Of a stretch of 64,000 nt of DNA, positions 47,109-59,644 are shown one piece after another. The notes below the pieces were generated by a model, which did not search any database, was not told the origin of the DNA, and worked only from the letters and a program-made list of their open reading frames with translations. A program made the position numbers and the translations under genes. The stretch lies in the NCBI GenBank assembly GCA_029721435.1, contig CM056583.1:51997620-52061619 (forward strand). Direction: 5' to 3'. This DNA is from Gymnothorax reevesii (lineage: Eukaryota > Chordata > Actinopteri > Anguilliformes > Muraenidae). Numbering within the stretch: position 1 is the first letter of the stretch; each line of letters starts with the position of its first letter.

Positions 47109-50100
47109 GTGCTTGTTAGTAAAAAGATAACATATTCAATCTTTAAACTGAGAAATTTTATGAGTATGCTCCTTGATTGGTCTTAAATGAGCTCAAAAAC
47201 CAGCTTAATGTTGACAATTTCAACAAGTTTTGATCATAGTATTCAGATTATAGATTATAGATTAAGGTGGTATCAAAAATTGTGTCAGATTTTGTGTCAA
47301 TGTATTGGGACTATTATTGAGATTTCAGAGAATGCTGGTTAGCAAAACATTCATGCTCAAATATTTCCTCGGAAACACATGCTGAGGAACTTTTTTAAAC
47401 CAAAAAACAATTTTTTAAACCTGTTGGCTGCGGATTGCAAAACAGCCTGGTAAAGACATCTCTTCACAAATAGTGTTTTGCTTCATAAAAAATACAATTC
47501 TGCTTTGGAATTGTTCAAACATGTAGACTTCCATGTTGACATGTGTTTAGCAAGAAAGGAAAATATTTTAATGGGTGAGGAATATGTAATTACTATTATG
47601 AATTTTCTGTGGTACTTCAATATGAGGATATTTTCAGTGAGCTCCAAGACTGCTCATAGGTTGAAAGAAGATAATTACTGTTCTGTCTGTTATATAATCC
47701 AATTTTTACTGGTCAGTGTCTGAGCATCCAATGAGTGAGAGGCAGGAATGCATCCTGAACATTTTGCCAGTCCAATTGATTTTTCACTAATATACTTGTA
47801 CCTATAGACAATTTAGATTCTCTATTTAGTTTGGCATGCACGTCACAGGGTTGCTTTCTTGAATCACTTGAATAAGAATTAACCAAAAGTTTTACGAGTT
47901 AATTCCGTTCATCTGACATCTGAGGGAAAAAAATTATACATTAAAAAATGGTCTCATCATCAAGATGACACTCATCAATAAAAATTATCCAAAAGTAAAA
48001 AGTTGGAATCATTGATGCCATCTGGCAGGGTAATGTGTGTCTTTAACTGACATGATAATAATATAGGTAGATACTGTACAACATAAGGTAATATTCTCTT
48101 TCTCTCAGCCGTATTATAATTACAATAATACTCGGGCTGTATGTATAAAATGATCATTTTTCTTGGTTTTCTGTCTCTCATCAGATTCACTTCAGCTTAT
48201 ATTATATAGCTGTGCATTGCTAACAAGGCCAGAGAAGGCCAGCACTCTCTGTGGTTCACGCTCAAGGCTTCTCTCTGGGCTCCAGAAGTGTATCTTGTCG
48301 AGCCTGTCCTGATGTGGTGCTGAATTTTAATATGTTTGAGTGCTAACAGCAGAGATACGCCTGCCATTCAACAGAGGACAGACCACTGCTTCAATTTCTC
48401 ATAGTCTTCCAGGGATGGGGCACAAGGGGTCATCATATCACCATGGTGATCCAAGAAAACCAAGCTTGTTTGCAAGTTTATGCTGCAGAGAAAGTCTCAC
48501 TCAGATTTCAGTTGAATAAAATACAGTTGCTGTTGTTTTTTTTTTTCACTTGTATGATGTGACACAACATGTCTTTAATACTGAGCTGCATTTGTTTAGG
48601 AAATTAAAATATAGTTAAGACAGGATTCTTGGCCAGCATATGTTTCAATCAAAACAGAATTGTTTTTATTCTAGCTGAATGTCTTTAGTTGACAATGGAA
48701 GCAAGACGCATCACTAGAAATCTTTGCAATTTTGATGAATTTGTCTACTCAATTGGACCATCTCAATTACTGGGGCGATAGGATTGTGGTCAGAGAGCAC
48801 ACCTTCAGTGTGAAGACCAAAGCCAATAAAGTATGAAATTACAAAAAAAAAAACCTTTTTTGTGAAATTATTGCAGAAGTCAAATGAGAGTTAATTAATT
48901 TGATCAGCCCCTACATGAATGCAACCCTTCTCTCAATCAAAGAACAAGATGTGAATATTCTACATCATGACCTGGGGCTCTGAACTGAAAATTAGATCTA
49001 CATCCTCAAGACATAGCTTTATACATGCAATAATATTTTACATCCAAACGGCAACTTTTTTAATAGACAGGCAGTGGATGTGATTTAGGACACATTGGTA
49101 TGTGAAATATGTAGCATGTTTCATGAAAGCACAAAATCTTATCATTTTGCCCCTGGTATAAAAATATATCCTAAATTGCTATTATATGTTACCGAGTGCT
49201 ACACTATGAGTGTAAATTTGGCTCTTTGAGAAAGGGTGGGAATTTTAGGCCCAGCGTTGAATACATGTGGTTAAATAAGTCCAGTGTTGAATACATGCTC
49301 TCTGAAGAAAACCTGAAAATAAGGCACCTGCTCTCCTTATAATAATATCAATGTAGAACCTTTAGAGTTCACATAGTTATAGTTTACATCTGCCCATTTA
49401 TGTGGTCGAGGAGACCACAGAGATCAAACGCAGAATAGGAGTATTCATATCTCCAAGTTTTATACATCTTCTTCCTAAGTCAAACCCATGGGTTGTGCCG
49501 CTGCAGAAGTCTTTTTTTATATTTGATATTTTGTGATGCACTGCAATTAATGTGGTGAGAAAAATTAAACCTGCAGCATAGCTATTATGTGGTTGCAAAC
49601 TCATCAGAATGACTGTCACGGTGACCTCTGGTGTTTCTTTCCACAAAGTAGCAGTGAGCAGTATGCTCTCAACTGCAATAAGATGCTTCAGTTACTTCCT
49701 ATGTAATAATATGGTTGCAAAAGTGTATGGGCAGAGACAGTTTTCTTCCTCCGAATAGAACAATGTCTACGAGTTGAAGTTTTTTTTTAGCTGAAAGGGC
49801 ATTTAAAGTCGATTCCCATTGTTTTTGTTTATCGGCCAATCGGCGAGCTGCACCTGCACATAGGAAACAAAATAGAAGGATTATCTACGCGTGTACAGAA
49901 AACATTGGTTGATGAATGGAATAGGTCATGTAACAATGCAAGATGTCAACAAAAGCAAGTGATTTGTTTGTTGTTATGGCCCCAATTTGTTATTAAATTT
50001 ACACAGCAAGGGATGACAGACACAATTTAAAACTTAAACACATTTAATGAACAAACAAAGACTAATACTAACCTACAACTAATGACCAAGACCAAGATTG

Positions 50101-50709
50101 ATTAGAAAAAAAAAACAGAAATATTTACAGTCCTTTTTGTGGGTTTCCTGGTGATGTCCTGGGTGAGGAAAATGTTCTTACACAGGCAAAAATCCACTAA
50201 AAGCTTCACAGGTCTTAAACAGAATGACAGGTCTGGTCACATGTATCCTTCTCCTTGCAATTTCTCCTACTACTTCACTGTCACAATTCTACTCCTTATA
50301 TACTCTTTTGCAGACCCCACCCACATTTAGACCTCTTTTTTTTTTAATTTTCTGGGACCTGCCCCAGACATGTCTAAAACATGTCCAAACATAGCTCCAG
50401 TCTGAGCTTAACAAAAAAAAAAGGTAAATGCTGCCATCTAGTGGCCTATATTCACATTACATTGTAAACATTAAACGTTCAACGTTTTAGATGCCATCTA
50501 AGGTGTTGCATAATGTTAGACTGGTAACAATGTGATAAATAATTGCCTTGAATCATTTTACATGCAATTTGGATCACTCCCTATCATCCCTTGTAAGGTT
50601 TCTCGGTGTGATAATTCTTCAACATCATTATTTCTTGTTTGGTTAATATTTTTTATCTACTTTGTATATGTACTGTAAAGATATGTAATGACAGTTAAAA
50701 AACGATATT
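47109..50709. other. No gene recognised
   Basis: Unassigned. The stretch 49990-50480 (an A-rich start, a pyrimidine-rich middle, and TGCCATCTAGTGGCC near its end) has the look of a retroelement end, but I could not find matching termini or target duplications. Confidence 0.45.
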
Positions 50710-50915
50710 TGATTGATTGATTGATTGATTGATGGTCTGTGAATGGTGTGCGCGGCCTGCGATGGATTGGCATCCTGTCCAGGGTGGGTCCCTGCCTTTG
50801 CCCGTAGTCAGCTGGGATAGGCTCCAGCTCGCCCCATGACCCTAGTGAGGATTAAGCGGGTATAGAAGATGAAGGAATGAATGAATGAATGAATGATTGA
50901 TTGATTGATTGATTG
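50710..50915 (+). mobile_element. L2-type LINE/SINE 3' tail inside a TTGA microsatellite
   Basis: The core (about 50734-50870) includes GATGGATTGGCATCCTGTCC, GCTGGGATAGGCTCCAGCTC and ATTAAGCGGGTATAGAAGAT. This is the familiar 3' end of fish L2-type LINEs and SINEs that borrow it. A (GAAT)n tail follows at ~50872-50895. (GATT)n runs lie on both sides (50710-50733 and ~50893-50915), so it appears inserted in, and flanked by duplicated, tetranucleotide repeat. The 5' part is absent. Confidence 0.7.
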
Positions 50916-53854
50916 AAGACTATTGGCTTTAAGTGAATGACATTTACTCTCACTTTGGGTAATATAAGAACCTTTCAGTCCTTTTCATTCATATTCCTGC
51001 CAATAAAAGACCTCACACCACCACAAAAAAATTGCGAAGTTTATTTCAAATCTCATAGTAAGATTTGAGCAGGTTTGAAAAGGACTCTAATTTTGCAGGT
51101 TCCAGGCTTAGCACTGCTAGGTTGAGGTAGCAGCATCCTGTTGTTTCACTGCCTCAGCTCTGACGGTCTAAATTTATGCTCTGGTTTCAGTGTCTTTGTG
51201 AATGAGGACTGCTGAGGGGCTCTGGCACCGTCGCCTGGTGGCCTGTAATGTGCTGTCAGGAAATCCTGGCTGATCCAATGAGGCAGAATTGGGCAGCGGG
51301 GAAGAGGTAGTGTGTGGGTCAGAAGGGCCTCTTTGAGCACTGATGGCTGGGATATTGGCTGCTGTGTTTCCCACATTTATCCCAGGCCTCCCTCTCCGAG
51401 ACCTGCCAGTGAGAGAGATTAATATCAGGCCCAGGTGAAGCAGGGTTGATGGAGCGTGTAGGGACGTGCTTGTGAGTGTTTGCTGTGTGTGTTTGCGCGA
51501 ACACATTTCCGTTTGAGTGTGTGTGTGTCTGTGTGTGTGTGTGTGTGTGTGCAACTGTGTGTGTTCTGGCGACTGTATGTAGGGAAGGGTTGGCTTTTGA
51601 CAATATTTGTACAAATGTGAGTCCAGTTCAGGAGAGGAAAAATAAAGAATATTTGAAATGGGTAAGTAAGAATAAATTTTATGAAAGCGGAGACAGGGAG
51701 TGGAAAATTGCTGGATCATCACAAGAATTATCCCACAGAGCCGCTCAGTGCTCTGTGGTCAGTGCATTGGGATGGCTAACGCTGAGCAGTGAGTATACAG
51801 TTAATCCTAGTCATGTTTTTAGATTTGAGTCTATCCCAAGCTAAAACAAAACCTTGTTAGTTCTGTGGTGATATCAGCGTCAAACGGAGAAATCAAGGGG
51901 TAGATGAGTAGATTATTGGAAAAGGTTTGACAGTGATCAAGTGATCACCAGACTGTGGGAGGGATCTTCAAACGAAAGTCCTCATCAGTGAATTGGCTGA
52001 TTCATAGAGGAGATTCCTACAAACTGTAGAATCAGTGGAAATGCATAAGTTAAAACTAATGAGATCATTAAACCCAATGAAAGGCAGGCAAAGTCTCTCC
52101 AAAGAGGTTATGAAAAACTGAATATATGATGACCTCAGGAGCAACTATGGAAGAGTACTATTATTATTATTATTATTATCAGCCTCTGCATCAGATGATC
52201 CAGACGCTCAGAGAGTCTGAGTTTCTACCTCAGCGTGCCTCACATATTCATTGACTGGTTATCAGCCCATTGTGAGATGTTAAAATGATGTTACAGATCA
52301 GCAAAAGTTGCGGGCCATCGCCATAATAATTCATGCTTTCCCATTTCAAAATAAAATGAAATCACAAATGAAAAAAGTTGCACTTACATGCATAAGCTAC
52401 CAGTACATTCTTCAAATGTTAAAACGATGCATTTTAAATGAAGCTAGGCCATTAAAGCGATGCCCTCCAAAATGATTTGCTTGAGAAACCACAATATGTG
52501 TACAATAACCTAATTTAGGCTGAGTTCTTACATTGCAGTTTCTGATGAAGATCACCAGTGTAAATAAACTTTGGCCAGAATCTGTACTCGCTGATTCCGA
52601 TATCAAAGAAAAGTGGTCTACTGGCCTTGGCGGAGGACTATGCTCTCTGAGTCCCTTCTACTCTGTAATTCTCGCTAACTTCATGACTAATGATTTGCCG
52701 ACCATTTGAAGCTTCATATTATGCCGTTTGGGCATTGCAATTTTTGTTCTGTCCAGGAAATGTCCACTCAATGCTCAGTGTAGTGAGCAATTTCATACAT
52801 ACAGCACTCACTGTTTTACCAACTTTGCGCTTCAAGTTATCAATAATCTGTCCATACTTAAGGCATAAGACTTAGCTTGCTAACAAAATTTTTCTGACCG
52901 CATCCATACGTCTATCAGTGGGTTTTAACCTCGTTTAAATTTCACTGGTATCATGCATATAAAAATACACTTCTGAGGTGATATTTAACACATTATTATA
53001 TATTTTTATTTGTATATCTCATGAATAATTCTACCAAAGCTGCTGCAACTTTGCTATGAACCACTTTTTAAAAGTAGATGCGAAGTCCCCATGTACAGTC
53101 ACAAAGGATATACCTTACCCATCTTTCAAAATCAATCAGATGAAGTGCGCATTTCTCAGCAGTAATTAAAGGAGTCTTGATATTGGAATAGAATTTGATG
53201 AAGTAGCAACTGAGAAATGCCACCTACTTAGATTATAACCTTTATTTTGAGAGGCAGTCAACAAGGCTGCAACTTGTCACTGGCTTTGACTAGGTCCGGG
53301 ATGAAAAGTGCCCCCTGCTGGCCAGGTCTTTGTATAATTTCCAATTGAGGACATAGCCGGTCTATTACTAACATAGCTCTAAATATGCTGGACGGCCTGA
53401 TTACAGGGTGTTATAGCCTTTTAAAAATTAGCAGTCCAAATAATTAAAAGCCTGGAATAGGTCAGTATGCTATTATAGTCATCTTGGCTTTTCGTATTCA
53501 TCTTCAGCCAAGTACAGCTTTACAAGAGAGGGTTAGAGTGGGGTGTGAGGAGAACGGAAATAATTACAAATGAAGAGTGACACAAGCGTGAGAGTAACAT
53601 ATGTTGGGGTCCGACGGAGTCCTCTGCGAATTATATGATTCCATGATGAGGTGGCAGTGGTGCTGAACGGCCCCATTTTATACCTTGATGTGCTTTATCT
53701 CCTCTGTACTCAGACTGTCATTTCTGCAGAGGCACTGGGCATAATTGAGAGTCAGTTTCAATCTGCATGACTGGGGGATGTGAAGGCCTACGTCTCAAGA
53801 CAGACAGGGCGATAGAGGAGTCTTACCAAGAAAGCGTGAGAGAAACAGCCCTTG
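50916..53854. other. No gene; two microsatellites
   Basis: (TG)n at 51517-51552 with interruptions, and (TTA)n at 52158-52179. Long open frames through 51174-51722 and 51476-51844 are translations of or run-ons from the TG repeat. Nothing else recognised. Confidence 0.5.
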
Positions 53855-53985
53855 ACTAGTCCAGACCTGCCCCGCTCAGCTAAGCCCAGCACAGCAGATC
53901 ATTGCCTAGTTCTGCCTAGTCTAGCCAGGGAAAAAGGAGTCTTTCTAAGAAGGAGTGAGAGAAACAGCCCTGGCCGTTCAAGCCC
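53815..53985 (+). repeat. Tandem duplication, ~121-bp offset
   Basis: The phrase GAGTCTTACCAAGAAAGCGT then GAGAGAAACAGCCCT (from 53818) recurs as GAGTCTTTCTAAGAAGGAGT then GAGAGAAACAGCCCT (from 53937). It overlaps the start of the pentamer repeat. Confidence 0.65.
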
Positions 53986-54325
53986 TGCTCAGCACAGTCG
54001 AATCCTGCTGAGCCCATCCAAGCCAAGCAAAGCCAAACCAAGAAAAGCCAAGCCAAGCCAAGTCTGGCTCAGCAAAGCAGGGCCGAGTTCCACCAAGCCA
54101 AAACAAGCCTAGCTTTATCCAGTCCAGCTCAGCCAAATTCAGATCAGCTAGACTTAGATAAGCTCAGCCTTACCTAGCTCTACAAGCTCAGCTATATCCA
54201 GCCAGCTCAGACGAGCTGAGCCCTGCCTTGTATAGCCAAGCTCAGCTCAGCCCAGCTTTGGCCAGCACTGTACAACACAACTCAGCTCACTGCAACTCAG
54301 CCATGCCCAGCACTGTCTAATTCAG
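53855..54325 (+). repeat. Decayed pentanucleotide repeat (CAGCT/AAGCC/CAGCC)
   Basis: Five-base units such as CAAGC, CAGCT, CAGCC and AGCCC recur in period five over ~470 bp (for example AGCTCAGCTCAGCCCAGCTT near 54239-54258). AGCT occurs more than ten times between 54100 and 54300. The 86-codon frame 53852-54112 is the repeat translated, Lys/Pro/Ser-rich. Confidence 0.75.
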
Positions 54326-54955
54326 TTGCTTTATCTTCCACACTATTTTTCCCATGAATAGCGCCATTACCATAACCTTCTTCATGTGTATTTTGGCCGT
54401 TCTATCATGACTAACATATTTTACACATGCCTGAATTTTGTCCATCCACACAAGTCACACTGACATCTCAGTGCTTTCTCAAGGTTTTTTAAACATTTGA
54501 CTGTTGCTTCTGACCAATGAATTCGAAGATACATTCCACACATTAGCAATGTCTCAAATTGAATAATTGCAGATTAGCTAACTGTCACTTCATGGGTCAG
54601 TCTAACCTACGTCAGTTGTATTTGGTCAGAGGTGCTATGATGTTTTAAGTATGTTTCAAATTATTTAATTTATTGCATGATAAGCAGTTGATGTTTTGAG
54701 GTACTAGGTGTAAAAGTGAAGAGTTTGTTTCTAAAATGCAATACATCCAGTTTACACATTTTGAGTATATCAGCTGTTGGCGCCAATGCATTTTAGAGAA
54801 AAACACAAACATTGACCATGAAAAAATACCCCTGGAATTTCAAAAAATGGATTTTTGTAGCCCGCATAAGAAGCACAGGGCTATAAATCTGTGGTATTAT
54901 ATCAATTTCTGTAATTTTGGGCACTTATTGCGTTTGGAAACAAACTCCTCACGTA
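54326..54955. other. No gene recognised
   Basis: Unassigned sequence up to the TA target site of the Tc1-like element. Confidence 0.55.
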
Positions 54956-55175
54956 CAACTCCAATTCTGAAATAGATGGGACAAAGTGTAAATTGTGAAT
55001 AAAATCAAAACACAATGACTTTCAAATCACACCAGCCAGTATTTTAGTCACAATACAACAGAGATAACATGGCAAATATTGAAACTGAGAAATTTTTCAA
55101 TTTTATCCACAAAATGAGCTTATTTCAAATTTGATGGCTGCTACAGGTCTCAAAAAAGCAAGGACAGGGGCCTGT

Positions 55176-56122
55176 TTACCATGGTGTAGCATCCTCTCTT
55201 CTTTTTAACACAGAGTGCAGCTGTCTGGGCATTGAGGAGACAAGTTTATTGAGTTTACCCATTGGAATTTGATCCCACTCTTGTTTGATACAGGCTTCCA
55301 GCTGCTGGAGAGTTTTGGGTCTCCTTCGAAGGACTTTTTGTTTAATTATGCGACAAATGTTCTCAATCGGTGAAAGATCAGGACTGCAGGCAGGCCAGTT
55401 CAGCATTCTGACTCTTCTACTACAAAGCCACGCTGTTGTAATAGCTGCAGAATGTGGTTTTACACTGTCCTGCTGAAATACACTTCCCTGGAAGGCCTTC
55501 CCTGGAATTGATGTCATCTGGAGGGGAGCATATGTTGCTCTAAAACCTTTAAATACCTTTCAGCATTTATGGTGCTTTTTAAAACATGCAAGTGTCCCAC
55601 ACCATATGCACTAATGCATCCCCAAACCATCAGAGATGCTGGCTTTTGAACTGAGCGCTGATAACAGGAGGGGTGGTCTTTAGCCAGCTCTTGAGCCCGG
55701 AGGACACGACGCACATGATTTCCAAAAAGAATGTCAAATTTGGACTCGTCTGACCACAGGACACTTTGCTACAGCCCATTTTAAATGAGCCTGGACCCAC
55801 AGAACACGGCGGCCCTTCTGGATCATGCCCATTTAGTAATGTCAATGACAAAATCATGCCGGTGAGTGATGCAGTGGCATCTGAGGGCCTGAAGATCACG
55901 GGTATCCAGTATGGGTCTTTGGCCTTGTCCCTTATGCACAGTGATTTTTCCAGTTTCTCTGAGTCTTATTTTTCCAGTTTCTCTGAGTCTTTTGATGATG
56001 TTATACACTGTCGATGATGAGACCTTCAAAGCCTTTGCAATTTGACGTTGAAGAACATTGTTTTTAAATTATTCCACAATTTTTTTACTCAAGCCTTCAC
56101 AGGTTGGAGAGCCTCTGGCCAT
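55176..56122 (-). pseudogene. Tc1-like transposase, frameshifted
   Basis: The ATG at 56122 opens MARGSPTCEGLSKKIVE and meets a stop soon after. The second helix-turn-helix follows (VSSSTVYNIIKRLRETGKI). All three catalytic positions of the DDE triad can be seen, but in different frames: WSDES (about 55750), QQDSVKPHSA (about 55470) and the Glu of SPDLSPIEN (about 55390). The protein ends KRREDATPW then TAA at 55176. At least two frameshifts, one early stop and an in-frame 24-bp duplication (55945-55992) inactivate it. Total length ~315 codons is close to a usual Tc1 transposase. Confidence 0.85.
55945..55992 (-). repeat. In-frame 24-bp tandem duplication in the transposase
   Basis: Two adjacent 24-base units (plus strand TTTTTCCAGTTTCTCTGAGT then CTTA/CTTT) differ only at the last base. 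They duplicate eight residues (RLRETGKI) at the end of the DNA-binding domain without shifting the frame. Confidence 0.9.
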
Positions 56123-56486
56123 CTTTACTTCTGAGAGACTCAGCCACTCCAAGACATCCCTTTTATGGACAATCATGTTACACACCTGATGCCAGTTAAC
56201 TTAATTACTTGCTTAATGTTCTTTTAGCTGATTCACTTATGAATTTATTGCTTTTTCAGCCCTTTTTTGCCTGTGGCCCAACTTTTTTGAGACCTGTTGC
56301 AGCGGGAAAATTTGTAATACGCTCATTTAGTGGATCAAAATGTAAAATGTCTAAGTTTCTACATGTGAATTGTTATCTATGTTCTACAGTAAATAAGATA
56401 TTGGATCATGTGATCTGAAATTCATTGCATTTTGATTTTATTCACAATGTACACTTCGTCCCAATTATTTCAGAATTGGGGTTGTG

Positions 56487-58283
56487 TAAGTTTACAAGTA
56501 CATGAGTACACCAGTATAAATTTTGGAAAGCTGTGTTCTACTGAAGTTGAAAATCTCTCACCCACACCCCCATTTATTGAGAAGCACTTAATAAAGAGCT
56601 CCTCAGCTCTTTCTTGGATGTCAAGGAAATGCCTATCTAGGAAGTGTCATTGCAAGAAGTGCAATACCTTTTTCCATCCAGCACTTTTCCTATCAAAATA
56701 GCGAGTGGATGCACATCTTTTATGGGAGGATGATCTTGAAACTTACAAACATGCACCACGTTATACAAATGATTTATTGCATTATATTGGTCTCATTCAT
56801 GAACAGGTAATCCAAGACATTGACGATATTATGGCTCTGTAGAGGCCAAACCCTGTTTTGATTTCTATAATAAACTACAAAAAAAATTCTGTTTTCTTTT
56901 TTTGAACAGGACTGATTAAAAATGTGACTTATCTGTTTTTGCACACACACAAATACAGAAAAGTGGCCGTCTCAGACCAAAAATCATGTTCAAAAACATA
57001 CTTTGCATTGGACTGTTATTTATTTATTTACTGTGCTTCATTTCATCTCACTGATAGAAATGAACAGGATTTACAACACAGTCACTGCAAATTATGAATT
57101 GACTTGTGACTCTTCTTCAAACATAAGCATTACTGAATAACATTATTACCAAAATAATCAGCTGGTACAATAAAAGATGTTAAGCAAAATACGATTCAAG
57201 AAAGCTGTGCTTTAATCAAACCAGAGGACAGAAAAAACAATAATACTCTTTCCCTTTGATAAAGGCAATTTAAAGCAGGTTCACTGTTAAATGTCAATCC
57301 AAACAGTGAAATAAAAAAACAGTATTAGGCCGCTTGCAGGGCATTAACTACACAGTAGTAAAGGAAGCCAGCAGCCCTGTTGACCCTAATGGCCATTTCT
57401 GAGTATTCCTGACATGAAAAGCAGACTAAAAAGTGACATTATATCTGTTCAGTAGTCGACTGGTTTTGCAGGGGACCAGGATTTTTACATTTGCTTTCCA
57501 TGTGGAATAGAAGAGCAGGGTCCTGTGGGGGTATTGGATAGAAGGTGAAGGGATGGTTTCAGGGGTTCCTGAAGGCCTTGCTCAAGCCTCAGGCTTCTTG
57601 TTTTATCCTGTGGTTCCTCAGATAGATGGGCCAAAAGCAAAAAGCCCTAATGACCCCATTACCCGTCTCCTCGGCTTCAAGCCACAGCTGCCAGGCTAAT
57701 AAGCTAGATGTTCTCACATAGGCATACTACGATCCACCAGAGCCACGGTGCTTGTCAGCATCTATGTATTTCTATCTACAAATCTAAGCATGGATTTAAA
57801 ATTTCATCGCGTTGACAATTGTTCCCGACGCAATATCTCCAACATTAAAATCACACATTTTAATTAGCATGGCGAGACAGCATGTGGGCTTGAAATGATC
57901 AAATATAGTTTTTAATATTAAAAGGAGCTAGACAGGAGGATGAAGTTATGTCTATATGATTCATAGTGTGACTGAAATTCGGTTCAGCCATTCAACATGC
58001 AATCCTATATAGAGAACCTTACATTCTAAACTCTCTGGTTTATGCAACAAAGCTAAGAGGCAGGTCAATGCCAAAAATAATAGTAATATTCAATAAATAG
58101 AGTCTCTAATGACTGAGCCCAAGATATCAAATTTATGCAATGAGAGAGGTAACTAACATTTATAAGGCGAGGAGTTAATGAAAATCACTACTGGAGTTTC
58201 ATGAATGTGATATCTCAGGCTCACAAATTTGAAATCTCGTGTATCACATAAATTTCAGCATTGTGTTATTTTGAAAATGGAAA
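56487..58283. other. No gene recognised
   Basis: Unassigned. The stretch 57340-57760 is of mixed composition without repeats, but no coding or RNA motif was recognised. Confidence 0.5.
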
Positions 58284-58520
58284 AACAGCGTTAACGTTAG
58301 CTTCCGGTTCGCAGTCGATTCAAGTCATTGGGATGAATAATTCGCTAGGTAGCATGCAGCACTTTTCGACATTAAACAAATAAATTCAAGTGTCTGCGAC
58401 AACAGTTACATGTGTCTCTTATTACCTTATATTGGGCAAAAGCATTAACATACTAGCTAAGGCATTATTCATTCCATTGACTTGAATTAACAGTCTACTA
58501 GAAGCTAACGCCAGCGACAG
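58284..58520. mobile_element. MITE-like element with ~60-bp imperfect inverted ends
   Basis: The left end has CAGCGTTAACGTTAGCTTCC and then GATTCAAGTCATTGGGATGA. The right end has TCATTCCATTGACTTGAATT and then GAAGCTAACGCCAGCGA, the imperfect reverse complement in the same order. The core is AT-rich without coding capacity. No clear target duplication was identified. Confidence 0.65.
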
Positions 58521-59597
58521 TGAACGGTTACCAGAATTGGCAGTTACCTTTTTGAACATATTAGTTGATGTATGTCAATGAACGACATCTGACCAATCGC
58601 AATGCAAGTAAGCTGTATTTGGCATGAGATTCCAAACCTGTATCTCATGGGTTGAATCACACTGATTTTTAATCATTTATGGGATAAATAATTTCACTAC
58701 AGCACATCAAGGAGCAAGTGGACTAGAGGATACATTACTGATTTATTGTAGGTTGGGCTAGTAATGCCATAACTAAAGTACACTCAGTTGTCCACAGTCA
58801 GAGAGTCATATGCCGTAAGATTCTCTGGCAGGTTAGGCAGTGAGTGCTGTCCTGATTCTGCAGCAAAGCATTGCAAAAACAAATAATAGTTACATTCCAA
58901 CAGTGTTTCAGAGGTGGGATGGCATCATGGCCAAAGTGACGGCAATTAATGTGATGGTACTTCTGACAGCGCATTTGCACAAAGTAGTAGGCAGGCCTTT
59001 TCATGTGAAAAGGGTGGTAATTTGCATACAGTCCCCATGTTGCACGTCTTCGCCACATAATATGAATTGTTTGGAAATCACCCATATGTCTGCTGGTCAA
59101 AACATCAGACTCGCTTTCAGTGGCTGAAAATCTCCAGTTCTCTGTCTACCTCAGGGAGATGCAGTCATATCGCCTGTTATTTGAACAGATAAAGAGGAAA
59201 CGTAGCATTTATTTTGCTAATGATATGGTATTCACTGGAGATCGTGTCCACGCATAGCAGCAATCAGCTTGGAACATGGATTAAACAATGACGCCTGCAT
59301 AGGTAAAATCACAAACTGAATTGTCAAAATTGAAAAGTAAATTGGATGGAGATTAAAAAAAAAAAAGTACCAGATCTGTTCTGGCGTCCAAGAAATCTTA
59401 TGGGATTTTTATATATAAGTGAAGGATAGTGGGCCTAATTAAAAGCACTACCACAACCTGTTCAGTCCCAGGGGCACACAGGCTGCAAGGAGCCAATATT
59501 GATGTGCAGAGGCCCGCTGCTTCACTGTTACCTCCAAGCCAGTGAGGAGTGCAAGCCACATTAAAAATTAATCTGGCAATCTCTGTTTAATGGGCCC

Positions 59598-59599
<2 letters not shown>
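58521..59599. other. No gene recognised
   Basis: Unassigned. The two overlapping frames at 58798-59127 lie on opposite strands and neither has a recognisable motif. Confidence 0.5.

Positions 59600-59637
<38 letters not shown>
59600..59637 (+). repeat. (TG)19 microsatellite
   Basis: An uninterrupted 38-bp TG run, followed by GAGAGAG. Confidence 0.95.

Positions 59638-59644
<7 letters not shown>

Larger units (their letters stand above)
54956..56486 (-). mobile_element. Tc1-like DNA transposon with long terminal inverted repeats
   Basis: The element is about 1.53 kb. The left end starts CAACTCCAATTCTGAAATAG just after TA (54954-54955). The reverse complement of the right end starts CAACCCCAATTCTGAAATAA, followed outward by TG then TA. 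The two ends match inward for ~210 bp (left to ~55165, right from ~56275), down to CTGCTACAGGTCTCAAAAAAGC at the inner edge on the left and its counterpart on the right. This long-repeat layout is the IR/DR class of Tc1 elements. It encloses one transposase gene, broken by frameshifts. Confidence 0.9.

Noticed and set aside
49990..50480. Another solo LTR
   Set aside because: The composition suggests a retroelement end, but I could not find TG...CA termini with a matching 5-bp duplication.
51174..51844. Long frames of His-Thr or Cys-Val repeats
   Set aside because: They are translations of the TG/CA microsatellite at 51517-51552 with flanking run-on.
53855..54325. True immunoglobulin switch region
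   Set aside because: No constant-region exons or variable genes nearby, and class switching is not known in teleosts.
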